Source of the DNA: JABDMH01 sp965223215
GTDB taxonomy: Bacteria; Bacteroidota; Bacteroidia; Chitinophagales; Saprospiraceae
Length of the DNA: 64,000 nt
Direction: 5' to 3'
NCBI GenBank assembly: GCA_965223215.1
Contig: CBDCVZ010000010.1
Span: 7,440,001-7,504,000 of the forward strand
Below are positions 28,510-37,810 of this stretch, one piece after another (the first letter of the stretch is position 1; every line of letters begins with the position of its first letter). The translations under genes and the position numbers were made by a program. Under the pieces are notes generated by a model, which saw only the letters and a list, made by a program, of their open reading frames with translations, was not told the origin of the DNA and searched no databases.

Positions 28510-28532
28510 AAGTGTCCGGGTAAACCCGACCA
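28510..28532 (+). repeat. Flank repeat, right copy
   Basis: AAGTGTCCGGGTAAACCCGA then CCA, one-base shifts from 26813-26836, same orientation. Confidence 0.7.
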
Positions 28533-28609
28533 ACACATACTGCTCAAATGTGAAAAATAGAACTAGAAATTGATAATCAGAATTGCCTCTCTTGCTATGC
28601 CAAATTATA

Positions 28610-30103
28610 TTAAGTCGGGGTAACGGTGCTATTGATTTTTGCAAAGGTTTTTTTCAATCTATTAACTACTTCATGGATTTCTTTCTCATCGTGTGCGGCA
28701 AAACCAATGCGCATATAGTTGTACTTTGACTTGGCGTCATCGTAGTGCTGCCAGTCTCCGACTTCTAGTTTGTATTTTCTGGCTACCTGTGAAACTTGTT
28801 CCCACGAATAACTAGGATGTAAATTTGTCCACACGGCCATTCCTCCTGTGGGTATGTCGAATTCAAAGTACTCACCCAATTCATTTAGTAAGAGTCCACA
28901 AAATAAATCTCTTCGTCCTTCATAAATTCTTAATACTTTTCGGATATGTCTGTCAAGATCCCCTGATTTTATGAAATTGGCAAAAGTCAACTCTAGTAGG
29001 GCATCACCTTGTCGATCTACATAACCTCGCAATTTCGAAGCTTCATCAACAAACTCCTTGGAAGCAATGAGATAGCCAATTCTGAAAACTGGCGCCACCG
29101 TTTTACAAATTGATCCAATGTATACCACATTTCCATTGGTGTCATGGCTGGCTAAGGGTAGGATAGGTGCATGATTGTAATTAAAGTCATAGTCATAATC
29201 ATCTTCGATGATTGCAAAATTATATTGCCTGGCAAGATTTAAAAGATGAATTCTTCGTTCTGCGGATAGGGTTACCGTTGTGGGATGGTGATGATGTGAT
29301 GTAACATAAACTGCTTTAATCTTAGACCCTTTGCACAGTCGTTCCAAGTCGTCTGTTGCCAGCCCGTCATGATCCACGGATACGCGTTTTAAATTGGCGC
29401 CTCGATGGAGGAAGGTGTAATCGGCAGACTCATAATTCGTATTGCCCACGACTATGATATCATTTTTTTGAAGGAGGAGTTTAGCAGACAACCAGATACC
29501 CATTTGACTGCCACGGGTGATAAGCACATTATCCGTAGTAATTTGCAATCCTCTGGTTGCATTCAAATAATTTACCAGAACCTCCCGTAGCGTAAGATTG
29601 CCATAAGTAGAGCCATATGAAAGATTTCTGAATACATCTTTTTTAGCTGAAATCCTTCTATAAGTTCTCGAAATTTCATCCATAGGAGTTAATCTGGCAT
29701 CAGATACACCGTCATTTAAATAAATGAATTCTTTATTTTTCTTTTCAAGTATAGGTTGAAGTCTGGGATTCTTGTAAAATTGAAAGCCAGCATTTTGATT
29801 TGCCAAGGTAACTGTATCACCATCGAATTCCTGCTGCCGTAGAATGGGTAAGCTATGATGCACAAAAGTTCCTTTTTTGGGGATGCTTTCTATCCAACCT
29901 TGTAGCGATAATTCCTCATAGCATGCTACGATTGTTTTTCTATGAACATTTAATTGTTGGGCTAAGGTTCTGCTCCCCGGCAGTTTAGTCCGAGGTCCCA
30001 AGGTGCCTTTTTTAATCAGCTGAATAATCTGATTGGATAGCTGCAAATACAAGACAACATTGCTTTTTCTTTCAAATCGAATGCTAGTCTTAAATGGAAA
30101 CAT
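28610..30103 (-). CDS. MocR-type GntR regulator with aminotransferase domain (PdxR-like)
   Basis: 497 residues. N-terminal winged helix (LYLQLSNQIIQLIKKGTL, LPGSRTLAQQLNVHRKTIVA). Then a fold type I aminotransferase-like domain with IIEDDYDYDFNY and SICKTVAPVFRIGYL (PLP lysine). PdxR-like members sense PLP and control vitamin B6 genes. It is divergent from a PNPOx-family gene, the usual arrangement, with CTGGAC direct repeats at its own start. Full length. Confidence 0.9.
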   Translation of the reverse strand: MFPFKTSIRFERKSNVVLYLQLSNQIIQLIKKGTLGPRTKLPGSRTLAQQLNVHRKTIVACYEELSLQGWIESIPKKGTFVHHSLPILRQQEFDGDTVTLANQNAGFQFYKNPRLQPILEKKNKEFIYLNDGVSDARLTPMDEISRTYRRISAKKDVFRNLSYGSTYGNLTLREVLVNYLNATRGLQITTDNVLITRGSQMGIWLSAKLLLQKNDIIVVGNTNYESADYTFLHRGANLKRVSVDHDGLATDDLERLCKGSKIKAVYVTSHHHHPTTVTLSAERRIHLLNLARQYNFAIIEDDYDYDFNYNHAPILPLASHDTNGNVVYIGSICKTVAPVFRIGYLIASKEFVDEASKLRGYVDRQGDALLELTFANFIKSGDLDRHIRKVLRIYEGRRDLFCGLLLNELGEYFEFDIPTGGMAVWTNLHPSYSWEQVSQVARKYKLEVGDWQHYDDAKSKYNYMRIGFAAHDEKEIHEVVNRLKKTFAKINSTVTPT

Positions 30104-30162
30104 CTGGACTACTGATTATATGTATTCTGGACGAATTTAGTGATCCACAAATATAGTACATT
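30103..30162 (+). promoter_or_regulatory. Putative MocR operator and promoter of the PNPOx-like gene
   Basis: Direct repeats TCTGGAC at 30103-30109 and 30126-30132 (23-bp period) lie at the regulator start. MocR proteins bind direct repeats. A -7 box TACATTTG (30155-30162) follows on the plus strand. Confidence 0.45.
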
Positions 30163-30304
30163 TGAAATTACAAACCTTGACAACGGATATCATGTTGGAT
30201 TGGGAGATCCATTTCCTGCAGATAGGCGCAGTTTGAAAGTATGGATAGAAGGATATAGAAAGCCGATAGGATATATAAGTGATTATTTATATAAGATTCT
30301 GAAT

Positions 30305-30967
30305 ATGAAGGAATATGTACAATCCAAATTGAATCGGATTAAACGGGGACAAAACAGAGCCACTTATGATGTTAAAAAGATCAATGCCATTTTAGATGCC
30401 GGGTTTATTGGCTATGTAAGCTATGTTTATGAAGGTAGTGCCATCGCATTGCCTATGGCTTATGGAAGAAAAGACGATAAAATCTATTTGCATGGATCAC
30501 AAGGCAATAGAATGTTCAAGGCACTGCAGGAGGCCCCAAAGGCAAGTATGACCGTAATGCATTTGGATGCGCTGGTTTTAGCACGTTCCGGGCTGCATCA
30601 TTCTGTTAATTATCGATCTGCCACCTTATTTGGTTCAGTGAGAAAGGTAGAAGATAATCAAGGAAAAGAATCTGCACTATTCATCTTTATGGAACATATG
30701 ATGAAGGGAAGATGGGATGACATTCGACCAATATATCCAAAAGAGTTGGACCGAACCCTCGTGGTAGAAATGACGGTAGAAACCGCGTCAGCCAAAATCA
30801 GGGATGTAGGCATTGAGGACGAAGCTGAAGATTATGCGTTGAATATTTGGGCCGGTATTGTGCCGATAAGACAAGTAGCTGCATATCCTATTCCAGATGA
30901 AGGATTACCACAGCAGATGGATATTCCAAGACATGTGCTGAACTACTACGAAGAATATAAAGGATAG
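30305..30967 (+). CDS. Pyridoxamine-5'-phosphate-oxidase-family flavoprotein
   Basis: About 220 residues from MKEYVQSKLNRIKRG. Split-barrel features: ILDAGFIGYVSYVYEGSAIA, LPMAYGRKDDKIYLHGSQGN and LARSGLHHSVNYRSATLFG. This subgroup (NimA/PNPOx-like) binds FMN. A longer frame starts at 30140, but the promoter-like box at 30155 and family length favour 30305. Divergent from the MocR regulator, which probably controls it. Confidence 0.8.
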   Translation: MKEYVQSKLNRIKRGQNRATYDVKKINAILDAGFIGYVSYVYEGSAIALPMAYGRKDDKIYLHGSQGNRMFKALQEAPKASMTVMHLDALVLARSGLHHSVNYRSATLFGSVRKVEDNQGKESALFIFMEHMMKGRWDDIRPIYPKELDRTLVVEMTVETASAKIRDVGIEDEAEDYALNIWAGIVPIRQVAAYPIPDEGLPQQMDIPRHVLNYYEEYKG

Positions 30968-31016
30968 ACAAGTATATATTAAGCGCCTTACTCCAATGCT
31001 AAAAAAATTATAAGTC

Positions 31017-31754
31017 ATGAAAGCGGTCAAGATGAAGAAGTGCTTTCTGAAATCCCAGGGAAGCATTATTATTTCATGGTTCATTATGCATTTCATAGCC
31101 GTTGCTCAGCCAGGCGAAGCCTGGCAAGTGGTTCTGATGGATACCATTTCGGTACAGGATAAAAGTGTAATTTTTGATAAGCCAACTATTGCAGCGACCT
31201 TCTATTCTTCTAATGAGTACATCGAATTGAAAGCTTCAAAGTACGATCGCGTTTTGTTCCTAATCGAAGGAGAGGCTATTGTAAAAGTCCATTCAGAAAG
31301 CCTACGGGCCAATGCCGAAGATGTGCTATTTGTTAAAGCAAACGACCTCGTCCGGATATCCGGTAAATCAAAGTTTCTGGTTTGGGCCAGTAAGTCACCA
31401 AAGACAAGTCATGACCAAGAAACGATGAAATTTGCCAAGGAAGAAATTGTGGCGCAACGGGATTCATCAATGAACGTCTGGCATACATTCATCGAATGTG
31501 CGACCATGATTACAGGTTTGTATATGTTGCCGAAAGCAAAGAATGGAGATGGAACCCTCGTCCATGAAATGGATGAAATAAATTATGTAACAAGCGGTAC
31601 AGCCAAATTTAAAATGGATGATACAATTATTGAGGTGCAACCCGGTTCTGTTATGTGGGTCAAAAGAGGCATCGGTCATCATTTTTATGATTTGTCCGAT
31701 GACTTCGATGTCTATATTCTTTTTGAAACCATAAATATGAGTCACGAACACTAA
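31017..31754 (+). CDS. Secreted double-cupin protein
   Basis: 245 residues with a signal segment (IIISWFIMHFIAVAQ). Two cupin-like barrels: VLFLIEGEAIVKVHSESLRA then DVLFVKANDLVRI, and HEMDEINYVTSGTAKFKMDD then VQPGSVMWVKRGIGHHF. The second keeps His/Glu metal-binding positions. Enzymatic role unknown. 31032 is an alternative start. Confidence 0.7.
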   Translation: MKAVKMKKCFLKSQGSIIISWFIMHFIAVAQPGEAWQVVLMDTISVQDKSVIFDKPTIAATFYSSNEYIELKASKYDRVLFLIEGEAIVKVHSESLRANAEDVLFVKANDLVRISGKSKFLVWASKSPKTSHDQETMKFAKEEIVAQRDSSMNVWHTFIECATMITGLYMLPKAKNGDGTLVHEMDEINYVTSGTAKFKMDDTIIEVQPGSVMWVKRGIGHHFYDLSDDFDVYILFETINMSHEH

Positions 31755-31852
31755 CTCAGATAGGTGATAGGAGAGATGTAAATCAAGAATGACAGTAGAC
31801 CCCCATTCAATATGTAGAAGAAAAGGAATAAAAATTCGAAATTGAAATAACG

Positions 31853-32143
31853 ATGATAGAGATACGAACTAATTGCGAGAACTGCGATCGCCCTCTACTT
31901 CCTAATAGTGAAGAGGCTATGATCTGTGCATTCGAATGTACTTACTGCACGAGTTGTGTTAAATCCATTCTTCACAATGTCTGTCCTAATTGTGGTGGTG
32001 GATTCGAACGGAGGCGTATTCTTAGAAAAAGGTATCTATCGAAATATCCACCGATCGAAAAACATATTTTAAATCCCATAGATCATGAAAAATTCCAACC
32101 CCTGCTGAATAGGTTGAAAAAAATAAGACCTTCAGCACGGTGA
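31853..32143 (+). CDS. DUF1272 zinc-binding protein
   Basis: 96 residues. Cys pairs CENC, CTYC, C-x-x-C and CPNC in the first 52 residues fit the DUF1272 treble-clef-like pattern. The tail is basic (RRRILRKRYLSK). Function unknown. Confidence 0.75.
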   Translation: MIEIRTNCENCDRPLLPNSEEAMICAFECTYCTSCVKSILHNVCPNCGGGFERRRILRKRYLSKYPPIEKHILNPIDHEKFQPLLNRLKKIRPSAR

Positions 32144-32241
32144 GTAAATATTAGATTTGATATGTCCTGCGATTAAAAGCATTTTGATGATTGTATGGAT
32201 GAAGCACTGTAACCAAGTGCTGATAAGACAAATAGTCAAAA

Positions 32242-33381
32242 ATGAAAAGTTGTAATCAAATATTAGCAATCATTTGTATTTCAGTGGTGTTTGCTTGCCA
32301 AAGCACATTACAAAAAGCGCTTGATGAAGAAAGTGTATTGGTAAATTACCTAACGGCCAATTGGGAAACGCCGGAGAAGTACATCATCAAAAAATTTGAT
32401 AAGCATGAATATGTCATAGTCGGAGAATACCATAGAATCAAGCATGACGTGGATTTAATTATCCGGGTAATTCCTGAATTATATGAAAAGGGAATTTATA
32501 ATCTTGCGATGGAATTTGGTGCATTGCCGGAGCAGCCTTTGGTTGATTCTTTACTCAGGCTATCGCATTTCGACAGAAAACTTGCCCGAACCATTATGTT
32601 TAAATCTGAAGCAGATTGGGCTTTCAAAGAATATATTGACATTTATGAAGCAGCCTGGAAAGTAAATCAGACCTCAAATTCTGATGAACCTAAATTCAGG
32701 ATCATTCATCTTGCTCCACCTTTTGATCCGTGTAAAGAGGGATCGGACAGGTTTGGTGGCCATGATTGGGATAAATGTATGGCAGATATTGTGTTAAATG
32801 AGCTGGTTTCGAAGAATGCAAAGGCGCTCATATATGCAGGGAGTCATCACTCTTTTACCAAATTTCATCTTCCTTACTATGATTTTGAAAAAGATAAATT
32901 GGATGGATTTGTTAAAAATCGGATGGGTAACATACTCTATGATACGCTAAAGGAAAGAACTTTTAATATATTTCTTCATGCCCCATGGATTTCTGATCAA
33001 GGGTATGACCAAAAACCTGTTTCACCAGTGAATGGTACGATTGATTCTATTATGAGATCATCTAATATCACTAATATTGGATTTGATGTTTATAATTCAC
33101 CCTTTGGAGATCTGCGGGCGACAAACACACTTTATGCATTTGGGAACCCGGATTTCTCACTAAAATTATTCTGCGATGGCTACATATTTCAAAATCATTT
33201 TGAAGACTATGAGAGTATGACCATGGAAGATAATTTTATTACCTCAGAGAACATGAACGATTTTATAACATTTATGAAATGTATAGGAACCACAGATGAA
33301 GAATTGACAAATCTTGATAATGAAAAAGTAAATGAATTATTGTTTTATGATATAAAAAAGTGGGTGGGACACTTAAAATGA
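32242..33381 (+). CDS. Lipoprotein of the erythromycin-esterase/ChaN-like clan
   Basis: 379 residues. Lipobox VVFAC near residue 19. VIVGEYHRIKHDVDLI and NLAMEFGALPEQ fit the EreA/ChaN/TIKI metal-site pattern (E-x-H, later AGSHHS). Distantly related to the intact gene at 36432. Likely acts in the periplasm. Substrate unknown, and resistance function should not be assumed. Confidence 0.6.
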   Translation: MKSCNQILAIICISVVFACQSTLQKALDEESVLVNYLTANWETPEKYIIKKFDKHEYVIVGEYHRIKHDVDLIIRVIPELYEKGIYNLAMEFGALPEQPLVDSLLRLSHFDRKLARTIMFKSEADWAFKEYIDIYEAAWKVNQTSNSDEPKFRIIHLAPPFDPCKEGSDRFGGHDWDKCMADIVLNELVSKNAKALIYAGSHHSFTKFHLPYYDFEKDKLDGFVKNRMGNILYDTLKERTFNIFLHAPWISDQGYDQKPVSPVNGTIDSIMRSSNITNIGFDVYNSPFGDLRATNTLYAFGNPDFSLKLFCDGYIFQNHFEDYESMTMEDNFITSENMNDFITFMKCIGTTDEELTNLDNEKVNELLFYDIKKWVGHLK

Positions 33382-33466
33382 ATAATATTCCTATCTATAT
33401 TCTTCCTATGCTTTTTATATTCTAAAAATGAGTCTTATGATAGCGTTGCGTAAATAAATCAAAAGT

Positions 33467-33802
33467 ATGAACTACAACAATAAAAAATTTAGACCGATTC
33501 GGAATAGCGAGAATGGAGAAACGACAACAGATACGATTTTTGAATACAAACAAAGTGGGAATATTATCACCTCTGAATATCAAGGTGGACAGATTATTAA
33601 AGGACATTTAATTGGAGTTGTGGACAAAGATGGCAACATTGATATACGCTATCATCAGGTTAATAAAAAAGGAGAATTGATGACGGGTATATGTAGATCA
33701 TCGCCTGAATTGATCAAGGAAGGGAAAATAAGGCTTCATGAAAATTGGAAATGGACAAGCGGAGATCGGTCAATCGGAAGTTCAATTTTGGAAGAAATAT
33801 AG
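33467..33802 (+). CDS. Small conserved protein (called N-acetylglutamate-synthase-like)
   Basis: 111 residues: FEYKQSGNIITSEYQGGQII, KGHLIGVVDKDGNIDIRYHQ, GELMTGICRS and a W-x-W tail. I recall this family as widespread in Bacteroidota and Firmicutes under that name, without biochemical support. Cytoplasmic beta-rich protein. Confidence 0.65.
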   Translation: MNYNNKKFRPIRNSENGETTTDTIFEYKQSGNIITSEYQGGQIIKGHLIGVVDKDGNIDIRYHQVNKKGELMTGICRSSPELIKEGKIRLHENWKWTSGDRSIGSSILEEI

Positions 33803-33879
33803 CACTATGCAATGTGCATGTAAAGATAAATTATTCAATTTTACTCCGAAGCTTCTAATTAAATCTGCATTAATTAGAC

Positions 33880-34006
33880 ATTTGTACTCTTTGACTATAC
33901 TGTTGTAGAAGTCAATCCTACTTTCCTGGCAATTTGAGAATGCGGACCCCTTGCTTCATCCTCAGGCCTTTTCAACATTTTGAGCATCAATATTATCCAG
34001 TCTCAT
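33880..34006 (-). pseudogene. Lrp/AsnC regulator N-terminal remnant
   Basis: MRLDNIDAQ in one frame, then PEDEARGPHSQIARKVGLTS and TTV after a frameshift, matching the Lrp helix-turn-helix. The rest is absent. It diverges from the decarboxylase gene, whose regulator it may have been. Confidence 0.6.
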
Positions 34007-34115
34007 TGTTTTAAGCAAAGTCCATTATTTTTTTTAAATATCTATAAATGCTCCGTTTTGGAAGAAGACATTAAGTATTTTGTCAATATTTTAGATTTAT
34101 TTACAATAAAAGGAG

Positions 34116-35519
34116 ATGGTGAATTTAGATTTTAACGCAAGGTCAAGGAGAAAGCACTTTTGCAAAACTCTGTCCTTACTTGAGCAATATTATTCTAAAA
34201 CAAATGTGAGACGAGTTTCATCAGATTGGAACATCAACGAAATCAGAGATAATGCACAGATTCTAAATTTTGACCAAGCCAATGAGGTTGATGTTGTACT
34301 AAACCATGTCTTCGAAGGCCTGTCAAAATATGCAGTCCATACACCACATCCGAACTATCATGGACTTTTTAATCCAAGACCAGTTTTTTCATCGATTATT
34401 GCTGATTTTATTACGGCAACGTTCAACCCGCAATTGGCTGCATGGAGCCATGCTCCTTTTGCAAATGAAATAGAAAATTATGTTATTCAAGAGTTTGGAA
34501 AGAAGATTGGTTACAGGGATACGGTAGATGGGACATTTTGTACAGGAGGCGCTGAGGCTAATTTGACAGCCATCATTTGTGCATTGAACAATGCATTCCC
34601 GAATTTCAGCAAAAGTGGAATAGGTGGAATTGATAAGAGGCCAATTATTTACTGTTCTTCCGAGTCCCATCATTCGATTGATAAAGCTGCGAAGATTACA
34701 GGTTTGGGGAATCTGTCAGTTTGCATCATTCCAGTTAATGCAAATCTTGAAATAGACGTTAAAGCATTAGAGGGAAGAATTTTGACAGATTATAAAAGTG
34801 GATTATATCCATTAATGATTATTGGTACTGCCGGAACAACCGGAGCAGGAGCAATTGATGATTTGGAGGCACTTCAAGTAATTGCTAAAGACAAAGATGT
34901 TTGGTTTCATGTGGATGCTGCCTATGGAGGGGCAATAGCGATATCTCAAAAGTACAATTCTTTTATTTCTGGAATTGAATTAAGTGAATCTGTTACTATT
35001 GATTTGCATAAATGGTTCTCTGTTCCTATGGGTGCAAGTATATTTCTGACTAGAGACAAGAAGATCTTGCATAAGTCATTCTCTGTCAAAACAAATTATA
35101 TGCCGGAGGATGGAGACCCTGATTTTGTTGTTGACCCATATATTCATTCCATGCAATGGTCAAGACGATTTATTGGTCTAAAGATGTATTTACCATTGGC
35201 CATACATGGATGGAAGGGATATGAACAGATCATTGATAAGCAAATTAAATTAGGGTTGAGGCTAAAAGCTATGTTACGAGAAAAAGGATGGGTTATCGAA
35301 AATAATTCTCCCTTACCAATAGTTTGTTTTAGCCGTGAAGAATACCACTCTAAAGAAATGACGACAATCGTTAATAAAATAAATGCTTCTGGCAAAGCAT
35401 GGCTTTCCTCCTATCAGATACAAGGGGTTGATACGTGTAGAGTTTGCATTACAAACTATATGACAGATAGTGCTGAATTACATGAATTAATAAATATTTT
35501 GGATACTTATAGAATTTAA
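34116..35519 (+). CDS. PLP-dependent group II decarboxylase (aromatic/glutamate type)
   Basis: 467 residues. TFCTGGAEANLTAII, IIGTAGTTGAGAIDDL, WFHVDAAYGGAIA and TIDLHKWFSVPMG with PLP lysine K299. Group II amino-acid decarboxylases act on aromatic amino acids, glutamate or diaminobutyrate; which one cannot be told here. AAAGGAG lies just before ATG 34116. Cytoplasmic, full length. Confidence 0.85.
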   Translation: MVNLDFNARSRRKHFCKTLSLLEQYYSKTNVRRVSSDWNINEIRDNAQILNFDQANEVDVVLNHVFEGLSKYAVHTPHPNYHGLFNPRPVFSSIIADFITATFNPQLAAWSHAPFANEIENYVIQEFGKKIGYRDTVDGTFCTGGAEANLTAIICALNNAFPNFSKSGIGGIDKRPIIYCSSESHHSIDKAAKITGLGNLSVCIIPVNANLEIDVKALEGRILTDYKSGLYPLMIIGTAGTTGAGAIDDLEALQVIAKDKDVWFHVDAAYGGAIAISQKYNSFISGIELSESVTIDLHKWFSVPMGASIFLTRDKKILHKSFSVKTNYMPEDGDPDFVVDPYIHSMQWSRRFIGLKMYLPLAIHGWKGYEQIIDKQIKLGLRLKAMLREKGWVIENNSPLPIVCFSREEYHSKEMTTIVNKINASGKAWLSSYQIQGVDTCRVCITNYMTDSAELHELINILDTYRI

Positions 35520-35879
35520 TTAGACGCATATCGCCATCACGCTATGTGGAATCAGATCTTCTGAGAAGATACCACCTACGACGAGCAAGACGAATTGCTG
35601 AGACTGCTATAAATTCTAAAAAATGATTTAGGAAGTTCTTTGCAAACTATATCTAATTTAAATACATTGAAACTGTTTTCGAAGATTTAAAAACAGAAGA
35701 ATTTGTAAAATTGCTAAGGAGATTTATATAGAAAGGAGCTGTAGCCAAGATAAGATGGTCTAGAAAAACCTGGCGCATAAATTTTATGAATTGAAGTTCG
35801 ATGAAGAAGGAAGGATCAGAGAAACGCAGTTATCGGAATATGACGCTGGGTCCAAGATGGAAGCGATTAATCAAATCAG
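35520..35879. pseudogene. Decayed coding fragments, unidentified
   Basis: Around 35735-35870 the plus strand reads GAVAKIRWSRKTWRINF then KFDEEGRIRETQLSEYDAGS with a frame change, so it is a gene remnant. Family not recognised. Confidence 0.3.
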
Positions 35880-36092
35880 ATGAGCTGGCCTTCTCTCTTC
35901 CTTTATTGGAGATAGTTACCTTTACAGCACTTGAGGAGCTCACCCTGAATCCTTCGGGAGGTTGTATGGCACTCACTAGATCCGGAATCCGCTTTTCTTC
36001 TATTACTCCAGCTGGGCAGCCCAAGCGAAAGCAAGCACGACTATCAAGGGTAATGCCACAAGACTGTATTTTAAGAGTGTTTGCACATTCAT
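35880..36092 (-). pseudogene. Truncated CARDB protein gene
   Basis: Encodes the start of the 22844 protein (MNVQTL, PDLV, FRVSSSSAVKVTISNKGREK) and ends at the repeat border. Also frameshifted in the signal-peptide region. Confidence 0.75.
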
Positions 36093-36695
36093 GATTTTCG
36101 AAAGGATTTTCTGGTGACTATTATAATTGTACAGGCAAATATGCAGGGTGATCAGCTGTGAGCCTTCGCAGAATACCGTCAAATTTTGAATTTATTGTTT
36201 ACAGTGGTACCTACTTCTGATGGATCAACAATTTGATCCCAGATCGACATGCGGAAGAAGCTTGCAATAATTGCTGCCTAAAGAGTGAAAACCACGAAAT
36301 CGGAGGAATTGGATCCCGAGAGCAAAAGTAGATCTTCCGACAAAGTGTGTAATTACAGTCGGTAGTGGGCAAACCTCGGGTAAAACCCTATCTTCAAAAA
36401 CCAACACCAATTTGGCAAAGCACTACATTAAATGCGTCCGATCTCCCTGATATTTATCCTACTCATCACTGCTCGATACAACATCTCACATGCGCAAAGA
36501 CTCAGTTCAACACAAGTCCAGTTCTTAGAGCAAAACGTGTCGATTCTTGCGAAGGAGCCGAATGCCGCAATCAATTGGCAATCGATTGACGCTGCCTTGA
36601 AAGATGAAACGATCGTATTCTTGGGTGAACCTAACCATGGCGCCAAAGAGATTTTCGAATTTCGGAATCAATTGATTAAACATCTACATGAGGAA
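35880..36695 (+). repeat. 0.8-kb direct repeat, copy 2
   Basis: Matches 22625-23432 across the CARDB 5' part, the divergent region and the esterase 5' part. Here the CARDB gene is cut off at the left border, while the esterase is complete. Confidence 0.9.
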
Positions 36696-37670
36696 TTAGA
36701 TTTCAACGTGCTGTTATTAGAGTCTGGTATCGGAGAATTGATAGCTGCAAATCTGGATAAAGATCAACCCACCCCGAAGGACATGACCCAGGGACTGTTT
36801 GGTAATTGGCGGACCGCAGAATTTCGGGATTTAATATCTTATTGCCAGTCAAATAACATTTCGATCGCTGGGTTTGACGTCCAGCGAACCGGAACCACCT
36901 TTAAGAAGGTACTGCAAAGGACAATCGAGGAAGGAGGACTTGATACCAGAGAAGCTCGGGATGTCGAAAGTAGATATGGAGCCATGCATCGCCGATTGAA
37001 CAAAAAAAAAGTCACCTATGATTCAGTGAATGTTGGCGTGAACCAGCTGATCGATGATTACCTGCATCTACACGATTTATTGTCGACGACTTCCCTCCCT
37101 GGAAATCAGGTGAGAAACGATGCTGTGTTGCGGACAATCACTAATCGAGTCGAATATTTGACATTTATGCTTGCCTTTGTGCAAGAACGGGATTGGAGAA
37201 AGCGATTCACCGCCAGAGATTCGCTGATGGCAGCAAATATTGAATGGCTGACCAAACATCGATATTCCGATGAAAAATTAATAATTGTGGCACACAATTA
37301 TCATATCGCGAAATACAACCAAAAGGAAACCGTCATGGGTGAATTCTTGCTTGAAAATGAATTTGCTGCATTTTATTCCATCGGATTTTTTGCCGGTGCC
37401 GGTAGCTATGCAGATAATAATGGCAAGGAAGTGCATCTTCCTCCACCTAGTGCAAATGAGTTGGACATAATTGGAATCATCGAAGCCCTGCCAGGATCCG
37501 TTCACTTTTTACCAATACCGACCAAGCCAGAAACCGGAGGTGAATGGCTCGATGAAGATGTGATCATCAATGACTCTTTTATTGACCTGAACGGATCGAA
37601 TCAGTTAGTACTGAGCAAACATTTTGACGGACTAATTCTTATTGACCGGATTTCTCCACCAGAAAAATAA
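36432..37670 (+). CDS. Secreted erythromycin-esterase family protein
   Basis: 412 residues. Signal peptide MRPISLIFILLITARYNI then SHAQ. ETIVFLGEPNHGAKEIFEFR with the E-x-x-H metal/catalytic motif, VLLLESGIGELIAA, FGNWRTAEFRDLISY, and AHNYHIAK. Ere-family members hydrolyse macrolide lactones, but many homologues have other esterase roles. The signal peptide and non-clinical context make resistance uncertain. The first 85 codons are duplicated at 23180. Confidence 0.8.
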   Translation: MRPISLIFILLITARYNISHAQRLSSTQVQFLEQNVSILAKEPNAAINWQSIDAALKDETIVFLGEPNHGAKEIFEFRNQLIKHLHEELDFNVLLLESGIGELIAANLDKDQPTPKDMTQGLFGNWRTAEFRDLISYCQSNNISIAGFDVQRTGTTFKKVLQRTIEEGGLDTREARDVESRYGAMHRRLNKKKVTYDSVNVGVNQLIDDYLHLHDLLSTTSLPGNQVRNDAVLRTITNRVEYLTFMLAFVQERDWRKRFTARDSLMAANIEWLTKHRYSDEKLIIVAHNYHIAKYNQKETVMGEFLLENEFAAFYSIGFFAGAGSYADNNGKEVHLPPPSANELDIIGIIEALPGSVHFLPIPTKPETGGEWLDEDVIINDSFIDLNGSNQLVLSKHFDGLILIDRISPPEK

Positions 37671-37810
37671 TGGCTTTTGTGGGGCTGGTTTATTAATGAG
37701 TGTATCTCAGATTATCACAAATAGCGGTGGATTTAAGCACTTGCAAGATCGGTCGTGGGCATGGTCTGAAAGTTGATTTAGAAGTAATTGGCAGGGCATC
37801 TATAGCGTGC

